A DNA stretch of 24,890 bases from a virus, in the IMG/VR virus record IMGVR_UViG_3300018420_000108, positions 1 through 24,890 of that record. One strand, 5' to 3'. Shown in pieces: positions 6,410-13,993 of this stretch (the first letter of the stretch is position 1; the number at the start of each line of letters is the position of its first letter). The translations under genes and the position numbers were made by a program. The notes beneath the pieces were generated by a model, which was not told the origin of the DNA, made no database searches, and was given only the letters and a program-made list of their open reading frames with translations.

Positions 6410-8892
6410 AATATCCCCTTAATTTTATTTTCTAATTCAAGCAATTTAAGATCTGTATTGGTTTTCAGTCTGTCTATTGCTACCTCAAGTTTATCATCTG
6501 CTATTTGTTTTTGCACATTCATGCGCTCAAGTTGTAACTCTGCATCTATTTGTTTCTCTTGAGCTCTCTGATTTTGTTTACTGTCAAACTGTTGCGATTC
6601 AAGATCTAACTCTTTATCTCTAAGATCCAGCTCGCGTTGTCTAATATCAACCAGTGGATCTCCGCCGCCACTCATACCTATAGATTGTAAAAAGTCATTA
6701 GCTAGTTGTGCCATGATTGCAGAGCTGTATTGCTCATTTATCATTTGTATTTGTTGACCTATTATCTGTGCTTCTTCTGGCGAGACTTGTTGCATTTGTG
6801 CTTGTATTTCACCAATTCTTTGTTTCATTTCATCTGGCATTTGTTCCTGGGCCAGCTGTGCCGCTAAGAATTGTAAATGTTGCATACAATGGCTGATAAT
6901 CAAAGCCTGGACTTGTGGACTATCTTTTACCAGATCTGTAAAAAACAGACTCCTATGTGTGTCTATATGTGCTTGGTGATTTTGTTCTGGAAAGGCCTGT
7001 GCTGGTTGGCCCATCAATAAAGTTGCATTTTCCAAACCAGCATCGACTGGCTTAGGTGTCATGTCTGGCGGTGGCATAAGTAGGGCGTCTACATTATCAA
7101 CGCCTAAAGCGGCGTACATACGTCTGTAAGCCTCATATATGCCCATAGGACCATGTACCTGTGGATTAGACTGTACCATTTGTAAAAGCTCTTGAGCTAA
7201 TGTCACTCTCTGGCTTTGTGAAAATATGTTTGGATCTGAAACCGGAATGATGTCTACTCTGTCGTCAAAGTCTTGTAGTTTTATTTGGTTTTGTCCGGAT
7301 CCCACCTGGAAGCTATAAACTGGTGGTAACGACTCACCGAAAACTTTTGCCAGTAAGTTAAATTCTAGTTTTTGTGAATAGTGCAATCTTTTGTGTATCG
7401 CACTCATTACTTTCGTGCCACGCTCTAGCAAAGCAACAGTTGTGCCCACTGGCATCGCTTGGTTCACGTCACCAATGTTCATATCTGCTATAGCTGCAAA
7501 TCTTTTACCGGAATCTACCAATATCCCTAATAACTGCATCAAAACATTACTTGGCTCTTTAATTGGCAGTGGTATAAGGTTTTCTCTAAGAGATCCTCCA
7601 GTTGTGTCTATATCTCTAAACTCTCCTGGTTGCAACGGATCGTCTTCATCTCGGATTCGCATACCTCTAGCTTTAAAACCAGCTGGTAAGTTTGCTAATG
7701 TTCCCGCATCTATTAATTGTCTTAATATTGAAGTTGATGCCTTTGATAAACCGCCGATCATGTGCGATAAACCTAAGCCATAGAAACCTAAGCCTGGCAT
7801 GAATTTGTATTGGACAAAGTAATTAATTTTGTTTTTAAGTAAATCGTTTTCCAGGTAATTACGTCTGATACTTAGTATTTTTTCTGAGGACTCTTCAATA
7901 GTAACAATATAAGGTAGTTTCAGTCCTGTTGTGTTGCCCTGTGCATCCCTGTCCTCATAGCCTTCTATATCTAATACAGTGTGTACCTCGTAAACAGTTC
8001 TGTTTCTATTTTCTTTGTACGACGGCGATATACCTTGTATTTCATCAATCGCATCTTGCACGTCAGATAGATCTTCGCTGTACCCGTCACTGCCTATGTC
8101 TACGTTTGCGTAAAAACCACTGATTTGTTGTTTTTTGATTTCATTAGAAGACATGTTGATTGCATGTGTAATACGCTCCGCACTGCTTATATCAGCTGCT
8201 TCATACGGAACAATTAGATCTTCTGGAGGTATAAATTTAGACATTGCTCTGTTAAGAACAAAGTCAAAGTAAACTTTTTTGAAAGCAGATCCGGCCAGAG
8301 GTAAGTAAAATAACATTTGGTCTAGTTCTGGATCGTACTCTTCCATTACATTCATAATGTAATAGTTCATAAACTCTTGCACTCTTTCAGCTTGATCTTC
8401 TGTTTCTACTGTCCTGGCACCCACTATTTCTGTCTTTACAGGTCCTTTGGCTGGTAACATTTCTTTATAGGCCTGGGCCTGGAATTGTGTTACAGCTTCG
8501 GCTAGGATTGGGTGTATCACCCCAGAGCTACCCTCGAATGGTTGTGATCTTTGGTCATCAAATTTCATACCCAGATATTTCAAACCATCTGTATAGGTTT
8601 TTTCCCATTCGCTCCTGGATTGTTTATCGCCCTTAATAGAGCTCAATAAATCATTTGATATGCTTTGCAAAATGTCCTCTGGCAATACTTCTGCCAGGTT
8701 CATATTGAAGTTTACTTGAGGTGCCTCTTGTTGTATTTCATCATCGATCAAAACTTCTTGGCCGCTTACTAATATTTCAGCTGCCTCTCTTATCTGATCT
8801 TCTCTGGTTGTGTCGGGTTGTATCTCAACAGCAGATCCCATGCTTCGCACGTTTGGATCTTGCTCTGTTCCTAGTTGTTTCTCAATCGCCAT
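6406..8892 (-). CDS. Portal protein
   Basis: This 828-residue protein forms the ring through which DNA enters the head. Size and pattern fit the large portals of P22-like and marine podovirus-like phages. Visible blocks include WEKTYTDGLKYLGMKFD near 96-112, SQPFEGSSGVIHPILAEAVT (about 115-134), the helix region QAQAYKEMLPAKGPVKTEIV, YDPELDQMLFYLPLAGSAFK with VYFD (about 184-210) and IPPEDLIVPYEA. The last 100 residues are a Gln/Glu/Asp-rich coiled coil (RQRELDLRDKELDLESQQFD), a usual barrel-like portal C-terminus. The gene follows terminase after one small gene. No clear ribosome site precedes the ATG; AAGGGTG lies 16 bases away. Confidence 0.88.
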   Translation of the reverse strand: MAIEKQLGTEQDPNVRSMGSAVEIQPDTTREDQIREAAEILVSGQEVLIDDEIQQEAPQVNFNMNLAEVLPEDILQSISNDLLSSIKGDKQSRSEWEKTYTDGLKYLGMKFDDQRSQPFEGSSGVIHPILAEAVTQFQAQAYKEMLPAKGPVKTEIVGARTVETEDQAERVQEFMNYYIMNVMEEYDPELDQMLFYLPLAGSAFKKVYFDFVLNRAMSKFIPPEDLIVPYEAADISSAERITHAINMSSNEIKKQQISGFYANVDIGSDGYSEDLSDVQDAIDEIQGISPSYKENRNRTVYEVHTVLDIEGYEDRDAQGNTTGLKLPYIVTIEESSEKILSIRRNYLENDLLKNKINYFVQYKFMPGLGFYGLGLSHMIGGLSKASTSILRQLIDAGTLANLPAGFKARGMRIRDEDDPLQPGEFRDIDTTGGSLRENLIPLPIKEPSNVLMQLLGILVDSGKRFAAIADMNIGDVNQAMPVGTTVALLERGTKVMSAIHKRLHYSQKLEFNLLAKVFGESLPPVYSFQVGSGQNQIKLQDFDDRVDIIPVSDPNIFSQSQRVTLAQELLQMVQSNPQVHGPMGIYEAYRRMYAALGVDNVDALLMPPPDMTPKPVDAGLENATLLMGQPAQAFPEQNHQAHIDTHRSLFFTDLVKDSPQVQALIISHCMQHLQFLAAQLAQEQMPDEMKQRIGEIQAQMQQVSPEEAQIIGQQIQMINEQYSSAIMAQLANDFLQSIGMSGGGDPLVDIRQRELDLRDKELDLESQQFDSKQNQRAQEKQIDAELQLERMNVQKQIADDKLEVAIDRLKTNTDLKLLELENKIKGIL

Positions 8893-8898
8893 AATATT

Positions 8899-9078
8899 TT
8901 AGTGTAACACCCTTGGTCTGGAATCAAAATCCAAATCCACTATGTCTGTTAGTTCTCCCTGTACCTCTAATCCGTGTGCTTCTGCTATTAATTCAGCATC
9001 ATCCATGCACTCTGCATGTATATCAGGTCCACAATATTCTTTGCCATCAAAGATAAACTTAGTGACAAAAATCTTCAA
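8899..9078 (-). CDS. Small conserved-looking gene between terminase and portal (TTG start)
   Basis: A 59-residue frame fills the interval between terminase and portal: it begins MKIFVTKFIFDGKEYCGPDI and ends DLDFDSRPRVLH. The start is TTG at 9078, overlapping the terminase stop; no in-frame ATG occurs until residue 25. The sequence is acidic with a strand-like start and a helical middle (HAECMDDAELIAEAHGLEVQ), and the ordered amino-acid pattern looks like real coding. Function is unknown. Proteins of this kind between terminase and portal are common in phages. Weak ribosome site, so it probably depends on translational coupling. Confidence 0.6.
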   Translation of the reverse strand: MKIFVTKFIFDGKEYCGPDIHAECMDDAELIAEAHGLEVQGELTDIVDLDFDSRPRVLH

Positions 9079-10559
9079 TAGTAAATTGTCCGGTTCGCCT
9101 TTAATAATTTCACCTCGTCCTCGTAGTCTTCTCTCAATGAGATAAAACCACCTTGTCTAAAACGCATCAAAGCCATTGTAGCACTATCGCAAAAGTCGTC
9201 ATAATCACCAAAAGGAAACGATGCCATTTCTTCTATGACTTCATCTGCAAAGTCGTGTTCTGGTGCCCAAACCATGCCAGATTCAAATATTGGAGCCACA
9301 CTGTTCATCCTGGCAATTTTATCTTGTCCTCTGCTTGGAGAGTATGCTGTAACTGGTATTCCCATTCTACGCAGCTCATGTGTAAGCGGTGTTCCAGATG
9401 CTTTTGCCTCTATCAATACACAATCAGGTTCCCAATATCGGTACTCTTCCATGGCCATTTTTTTTAGTTCTGGAAAGTCACAACGTACTCTTTTTGCGTC
9501 CAATAGTATTATTTCGTCCGCATTTTCATCGCCCCGGTTGAATATTGCCCAGGTTGTTATAGCTGAATAGTCTGCGGTTTCTTTTTTAGAAAACGCCGTA
9601 TCATAGCTTTGTATAACGTATGAGTAAGGCGGTATGTCTTCATCTTCCCAGCGGTTCCACCATTCTCTTTTTACTATAGATCCTTCTTCCGCTGTAGGGT
9701 TCTGCATCCATTGTGCGTTCCACTTAGATATAGGCAACGATGCTTTTACACTTAATAATTCTTCTTTTTTCCAAAACTCTGGCCATAAAGGTTGTTCTGA
9801 TTCTGGCATGATTGCCGGAAACTCTACTACTTCCCATTGATCCGCAAACTCGTCTGATTGTTTTCTTAGTACATTACCAACCAGATCTTTAGTGCTCCAT
9901 CTTGTCATTACTATCACAATTATTCCGCCAGGCTGTAAACGCTGTCTAGGACCAGACGTGTACCATTCGTAAGCAGATTCCATGGCTTTTGGTGACATAG
10001 CATCTTGTTCAGAGTGAGGATCGTCAATGATTAGCAGATCCGCACCACGACCTGTTATTGCACCACCAACACCAGCATAGAAAGACTCACCCTCTTTGTT
10101 TGTGGTCCATCGACCGGCACTTTTATTATCTGCCTGGAGCTGTAGATCCGGAAAGATGTGTTGATATTCTTCACTATCTATTATGTTTCTAACTCTTCTA
10201 CCGAAACGCACTGCGAGTTCTGCCGTGTGTGTTGTTTGTATTATTTTAAGGTTGCCCCTTCTGCCCATCATCCAGGCTGGGAAAAAGGTTGATGCAAACT
10301 CTGATTTAGAATGTCTAGGCGGTAAACACACAATTAATCTTTTTAGTTTACCTTCTGCTATGCGATTAAATTTTTCCGCAATAATCTTATGATGTCTGCC
10401 TTCAATAAAGTCTGGCCACATGTGATTTACAAAAGATATGAAATCGTTTTGGCAAGAGTCTTGCTTTTCTAATTGTTCGTATCTGTTCAGTAACGCTACT
10501 GCTTCCGCCTTATCAGTCTCAGACAGAATATCAAAGTCCTTATAGGAAACTTCGCTCAT
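9075..10559 (-). CDS. terL: Terminase large subunit (packaging ATPase/nuclease)
   Basis: The 494-residue motor pumps DNA into the head and cuts it. N-terminal ATPase: an atypical Walker A PPRHSKSE at residues 80-87, Walker B with DDP (LLIIDDP, 175-181), followed by HSEQDA, and a coupling-motif-like MTRWS at 218-222. C-terminal RNase H-like nuclease: YDTAFSKKETADYSA (Asp320), VLIEAKASGTPL (Glu384) and DDFCDSATMALMRF (Asp455/458). All key acidic residues are present. Length is normal. The ATG at 10559 lies five bases after a hairpin and has no clear ribosome site. No small terminase subunit is recognised nearby. Confidence 0.93.
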   Translation of the reverse strand: MSEVSYKDFDILSETDKAEAVALLNRYEQLEKQDSCQNDFISFVNHMWPDFIEGRHHKIIAEKFNRIAEGKLKRLIVCLPPRHSKSEFASTFFPAWMMGRRGNLKIIQTTHTAELAVRFGRRVRNIIDSEEYQHIFPDLQLQADNKSAGRWTTNKEGESFYAGVGGAITGRGADLLIIDDPHSEQDAMSPKAMESAYEWYTSGPRQRLQPGGIIVIVMTRWSTKDLVGNVLRKQSDEFADQWEVVEFPAIMPESEQPLWPEFWKKEELLSVKASLPISKWNAQWMQNPTAEEGSIVKREWWNRWEDEDIPPYSYVIQSYDTAFSKKETADYSAITTWAIFNRGDENADEIILLDAKRVRCDFPELKKMAMEEYRYWEPDCVLIEAKASGTPLTHELRRMGIPVTAYSPSRGQDKIARMNSVAPIFESGMVWAPEHDFADEVIEEMASFPFGDYDDFCDSATMALMRFRQGGFISLREDYEDEVKLLKANRTIYY

Positions 10560-10563
10560 AGTC

Positions 10564-10603
10564 GAGTTAGGTGGTCAGGTAGTGACGTAAAACCACCCAA
10601 CTC
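10564..10603 (-). promoter_or_regulatory. Hairpin immediately before the terminase start codon
   Basis: In the transcript GAGTTGGGTGGT (10603-10592) pairs with ACCACCTAACTC (10575-10564) across a 16-base loop, giving 12 pairs with one G-U wobble that forms only in the minus-strand RNA. No U-tract follows, so it is not a standard terminator. The stem occupies the place where the ribosome site of terL should be, suggesting translational control or RNA processing; a packaging-recognition site is another possibility. The remaining gap (10604-10641) holds only a weak GCGC hairpin (about 10605-10621). Confidence 0.5.
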
Positions 10604-10641
10604 TAAGCGCACAACGCGCCTGTGGGTAGTATTACATATCG

Positions 10642-11085
10642 TTAAACTTCGTGCCATGGTTCATCTTTGAAAAGTAAACTTTCGGCTTCTCTTCGCCTTA
10701 TCAATCCTTGTAGCGTCTTACCTCCAGCCTTATTCCATCTTTTCATTTCACTGGGTACTTTATCGTATTCTCCGTTATTTAAAACTTTAAGCATGGTTGA
10801 GCTACGAAGATTAGATCCTCCAAGATTGAAGGTCCAGGCTACTAAAGCGTCGAATTGATTTTGCGAAAGGGGCACCTCAACACATTTGTTTACCTCTTCT
10901 TCGAAATCTGCCACGTCTTCTAATAGCAATGCCTCTGCTCTTTCTTGTGAAATTTCCATGCCCATTTCGACACCGCGAGTAGATCCATAACCGATTGTGG
11001 GTACTCCCGCGCTACATAGGTAGCTTTCCAGCTTGCATCCCTCAAAACGCTTAATAAGCGCAATGCCTTCTTGTGATATTTCCAT
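10642..11085 (-). CDS. Endolysin, GH24 lysozyme (muramidase)
   Basis: The enzyme cleaves the glycan strands of peptidoglycan at lysis. I choose the ATG at 11085 (147 residues), which follows GGGGAGAG and the upstream stop; a longer frame to 11187 merely overlaps the nuclease gene. The active-site region reads KRFEGCKLESYLCSAGVPTI GYGST: Glu15 catalytic, Thr30 conserved, with Cys24 where T4 lysozyme has Asp20. That Glu-Cys-Thr variant is common in phage endolysins. LSQNQFDALVAWTFNLG (74-90) and the C-terminal GLIRRREAESLLF (127-139) are typical of the family. No signal peptide or signal-anchor is seen, so release should depend on a holin. Confidence 0.9.
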   Translation of the reverse strand: MEISQEGIALIKRFEGCKLESYLCSAGVPTIGYGSTRGVEMGMEISQERAEALLLEDVADFEEEVNKCVEVPLSQNQFDALVAWTFNLGGSNLRSSTMLKVLNNGEYDKVPSEMKRWNKAGGKTLQGLIRRREAESLLFKDEPWHEV

Positions 11086-11086
11086 A

Positions 11087-11482
11087 TTACTCTCCCCATT
11101 TTTTTGTTTTTGTGCCGCCGTGATAATCGACAGCAAGATTTTCTTTTTTGAGCAAATCAGCGACATTGCCTTTTTCACAAAAGACATCCGCTAATACTCT
11201 CCCATATTTATCTGTTCCATAAGACTTAATTGTAATATCGCCAACTAGCCATTCTTTAAGTTTTTGTTTTGCCAGTAAACCAAGTTCTTTTTCCTTTGCT
11301 CTCTCTGGGTATCTCTTAATATTGATCCTAGATTCCGGGGTATCAATGGAATTTATGCGTACGGCTTTGTTGTGTAATTGCACCGAGAAACCGAGATCTA
11401 TAGTCTCTAACCTTATAGTGTCTCCATCTGTTATAGATTTTAATTTACACTTATAAACGAAAGCGTATGGCTGCTTACTCAT
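11087..11482 (-). CDS. Staphylococcal nuclease (SNase)-like thermonuclease
   Basis: The 131-residue protein is a compact SNase OB-fold. Active-site residues are all in place: TDGDTIRL (Asp19, Asp21), VRINSIDTPESR (Arg42, Asp47, Glu50) and TDKYGRVLADV (Arg95), matching Arg35, Asp40, Glu43 and Arg87 of the staphylococcal enzyme. It lacks a signal peptide, so it should act in the cytoplasm, perhaps degrading host DNA or RNA, or in debris after lysis. It overlaps the upstream lipoprotein gene by eight bases and is followed two bases later by the endolysin start. Calcium-dependent activity is known for the family; the phage role is inferred. Confidence 0.85.
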   Translation of the reverse strand: MSKQPYAFVYKCKLKSITDGDTIRLETIDLGFSVQLHNKAVRINSIDTPESRINIKRYPERAKEKELGLLAKQKLKEWLVGDITIKSYGTDKYGRVLADVFCEKGNVADLLKKENLAVDYHGGTKTKKWGE

Positions 11483-11852
11483 TTTCTTCTCCCTGGTTTG
11501 TGGTCACAGTTCTGTAATAGACAACCACTTCTTTTAGTTCTTTGATGTATCTTTTTAGCTCTTGCATGTTGTAAGCCATCAATTCGTAATCTGGTACTGA
11601 CATCGCAAAAAATACTACAGATCCCTCTTCTTTTTCAACTCTTTGTAAAAACTCGTCTAAGTTTTTGTCTGACACTACATACCAATACGGATCTTTAAGA
11701 TCTACGGCCCTGGGCAATATCGGCTGTACGATATTTCGCTCTATCGGTTTGGTTACTATTTCTACCTTTTTACTTGGTATCAGGCTGCAACTGCAAGCCA
11801 TCGTCAAGACTGTCAATCCCAGCAGTATCTTTTTCAATGCTATCAAATACAT
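11475..11852 (-). CDS. Putative outer-membrane spanin (Rz1-like lipoprotein)
   Basis: This 125-residue protein starts with a hydrophobic signal (IALKKILLGLTVLTMACSCS) containing Cys20, a weak lipobox (LTMAC), then SLIPSKK. The rest is mature domain ending in a helix (YNMQELKRYIKELKEVVVYY). It overlaps the upstream i-spanin-like gene by 83 bases in another frame, the arrangement of Rz/Rz1 pairs that fuse inner and outer membranes at lysis. It is longer than lambda Rz1 and not especially proline-rich, so it could be another phage lipoprotein; position and overlap favour spanin. Confidence 0.6.
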   Translation of the reverse strand: MYLIALKKILLGLTVLTMACSCSLIPSKKVEIVTKPIERNIVQPILPRAVDLKDPYWYVVSDKNLDEFLQRVEKEEGSVVFFAMSVPDYELMAYNMQELKRYIKELKEVVVYYRTVTTNQGEENE

Positions 11853-12165
11853 CTTTAGTTCCTTTGTTTGCCCTGGTTTCGATCAAACCAGGTTTTGCTT
11901 TAGCTAATTTAGTTAAATTGTGACGCTTGAATATGTCCAGGTATCTGTTCATTTCAGCTTCAATCTCTTGGTTTTTAGATTGTAAGTTTAGTAATGATGA
12001 TGTTTGTAATGCAAAGTCGTTTTGTAAACTCTCAATAGCAGCTTTTTGTTCTGCGTCCCGGAGTTCAAAAGCATCATTCAATGCAGATAATCTTGAGTTT
12101 TGCCAGTACAAGACTGAACAAATAAAAACTAAAACTCCGATTACACCTAATAAAATCTTACTCAT
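11770..12165 (-). CDS. Putative inner-membrane spanin (Rz-like)
   Basis: The 131-residue protein has one N-terminal membrane segment (SKILLGVIGVLVFICSVLYW, residues 2-21), then a periplasmic coiled coil (about 22-80) and HNLTKLAKAKPGLIETRANK, a region typical of Rz-like proteins of T4-type and marine phages. AAAGGG precedes the ATG. The 3' end overlaps the lipoprotein gene by 83 bases. Together with that lipoprotein it should form the spanin complex that destroys the outer membrane in the last step of lysis. Confidence 0.75.
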   Translation of the reverse strand: MSKILLGVIGVLVFICSVLYWQNSRLSALNDAFELRDAEQKAAIESLQNDFALQTSSLLNLQSKNQEIEAEMNRYLDIFKRHNLTKLAKAKPGLIETRANKGTKDVFDSIEKDTAGIDSLDDGLQLQPDTK

Positions 12166-12185
12166 ATATTTCCCTTTTAGTGATT

Positions 12186-12224
12186 TTAATACATTTTTGT
12201 AACAATTTGCATCTTTTGTATTAA
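12186..12224 (-). other. AT-rich inverted repeat between cyclase and spanin genes
   Basis: TTAATACA (12186-12193) and TGTATTAA (12217-12224) form a perfect eight-base inverted repeat with a 23-base spacer, containing the smaller palindrome TTGTAACAA (12197-12205). It overlaps the stop codon of the cyclase gene and lies 21 bases upstream of the spanin start. It marks the only real gap between the curli/cyclase insert and the lysis genes. It could be an operator or an AT-rich attenuator; no convincing promoter boxes are visible. Confidence 0.3.
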
Positions 12225-13993
12225 TCTTCCAATAACGTGTAGATTTGCAGCTCTCTTGCTACACCTTTTACTTTGATTGGTGGTAGCTCTTTGCATATGT
12301 GATCCGACTTCAAAGCTGTGGATCTGCCAATGATTAGATCTACGCCAACTTCTTTACAGCTGGATTCTAGCCTTGCAGCTTCATTAACCGGACTGCCAAT
12401 ACAAGTATAATCAAAACGTGTGTCGGATCCCATATTTCCAACGATTGCTTCTCCGGAGTTTATTCCTATACCTATTGATACCGGAGGTAAATCTAAATCA
12501 ATCAACTCCAGGTTCAGTTTATCCATGTTCTTTCTCATTTGTATTGCACAATCTATTGCTGCGTTCTCGTGTCTTTTAAGTTCTAAAGGAGCTGAAAACA
12601 CTGCCATCAAGGCATCGCCGATAAATTTATCTACCATGCCCCCAAATTTTTTGACAGCTTCTACTTGGGCCGTTAAAGCTCGATTCATAATATAGGTTAC
12701 ATCTTCTGCGGACATAGATTCTGACATGGATGTAAAACCTCGGACGTCAGTGAAAAGCACTGTAATATACCGCCTGGATCCTCCGAGCTTGAGTAAATCC
12801 GGATTGTCCTGGAGCTCTTTTACTTGGCGTGGATCTAAATAATGTTCAAATTGCTTTTTGATCTGCTGTCTTAATATGTATTCTTCTCGGTATTTCAAAT
12901 AATACGACGTGCTGCCTATGATAAATTGGCTAATCAATGACCAAGTAACATCCAACAATAAACCATCTTGTATGGTGTAATAGCCAAACGTGGCCACAGA
13001 GCCGGCCGATATGCCAAAGTATATCAATCCTACAGTCATGCTTAATTTTTGCGTCAGAAACCACGAGAGAAGCGCTAAAAGCATGAATATTGCTAACTCA
13101 GCTCCCAGGTGCCACTCAGGGATCCTGGGCGAGTCCTGGATTAATATTGACTCTGCTACAGCTGCTTGCAGAAAGTGTGGGTACATCAAACCTTTGCTAG
13201 TAGGCACTTGAGGCATAATCCCGCCACCGGAAGTTCCTATTATGGTTATTTTGTCTTTGGCCCCGGATAAATCGTCTAAGGTAATAACTGGTGTATTAAC
13301 ATAAGAGATCCATTTTCTGTGTGCTGAATCTACAGATATAGGTGGCAGTGATGGCACTCGTATCTCACCATCACTCATATTTATAATATAAGTGTCTTCT
13401 CCTGTAAGTTGTTTAAGGATCTCTATAGGAAAGCTAGGCGCAAAACCTGTTTCTGTACGCAACAACAAAGGATATTGTCTTACTAGGCCATCAACATCTG
13501 TAGGAGCGGATGCCACCCCCTGAGAGGCATTTGCTTTGAGTATATCGATGTTTTCTACAACACCCCTGGCCTCATATCCTCCTCCTGTATCTTCTCCTAG
13601 AATTACTGTACCGACTGTTGGAGGGTAGTTACCTGTATCAGATTCAAACATAGCTAGGACAGAAGGCCCATAACTCAAGGCTTCTGCAAAGGCTTCGTCT
13701 CCCCCTAATCTATCCGGTTGTGGGAAGGTGAGGGCCCAGGCTTGTGAATAACTACCCGCATTGAGTAGATCTACCTGAATCTCTGCCAATCTTCTCCTGG
13801 GTAATGGCCAGCCACCTTCTTTTTCTATATCAGCTTCGGTTATGTCCAGGATAACAAAATTACCTGTAGGCTCTTGTTCTTTTACAAAAGCATCAAACGT
13901 CTTGAGCTTTAGGATCTCTAAAGGTGTGAGCTGCATCAATAAAGGTAAAGCTAAACCAATGAGTAAAGCTGGGAATATGTATTTTTTATTCAA
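12221..13993 (-). CDS. CHASE2-domain transmembrane class III adenylate cyclase
   Basis: This 590-residue membrane enzyme should make cAMP from ATP. Order of parts: membrane anchor (5-24); extracytoplasmic CHASE2 sensor (about 28-285, with FVILDITEADIEKEGGWPLP and the IIGTSGG segment); three membrane segments (about 297-362); short linker; cyclase domain (405-590). Catalytic residues are all present: metal-binding Asp416 (FTDVRGFT) and Asp460 (IGDALMAVF), substrate Lys456 and Thr530, transition-state Asn537 and Arg541. Lys with Thr is the class IIIb adenylate pattern. The start is TTG with AAGGAAA upstream, overlapping the FecR stop. Such CHASE2 cyclases are bacterial; finding one among phage lysis genes is unusual and suggests transfer from a host. 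Confidence 0.9.
   Translation of the reverse strand: MNKKYIFPALLIGLALPLLMQLTPLEILKLKTFDAFVKEQEPTGNFVILDITEADIEKEGGWPLPRRRLAEIQVDLLNAGSYSQAWALTFPQPDRLGGDEAFAEALSYGPSVLAMFESDTGNYPPTVGTVILGEDTGGGYEARGVVENIDILKANASQGVASAPTDVDGLVRQYPLLLRTETGFAPSFPIEILKQLTGEDTYIINMSDGEIRVPSLPPISVDSAHRKWISYVNTPVITLDDLSGAKDKITIIGTSGGGIMPQVPTSKGLMYPHFLQAAVAESILIQDSPRIPEWHLGAELAIFMLLALLSWFLTQKLSMTVGLIYFGISAGSVATFGYYTIQDGLLLDVTWSLISQFIIGSTSYYLKYREEYILRQQIKKQFEHYLDPRQVKELQDNPDLLKLGGSRRYITVLFTDVRGFTSMSESMSAEDVTYIMNRALTAQVEAVKKFGGMVDKFIGDALMAVFSAPLELKRHENAAIDCAIQMRKNMDKLNLELIDLDLPPVSIGIGINSGEAIVGNMGSDTRFDYTCIGSPVNEAARLESSCKEVGVDLIIGRSTALKSDHICKELPPIKVKGVARELQIYTLLED

Noticed and set aside
7391-7783. Plus-strand 130-residue frame
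   Set aside because: It is antisense to the well-supported portal gene and resembles no family.
10605-10621. GCGC-loop-GCGC hairpin after the endolysin gene as a terminator
   Set aside because: Only four strong pairs and no U-tract.
10642-11187. Longer endolysin frame with a 34-residue N-terminal extension containing ILLSIITAA
   Set aside because: The extension overlaps the nuclease gene in another frame, has no ribosome site, and is a poor signal-anchor; the ATG at 11085 has GGGGAGAG and begins where GH24 lysozymes begin.
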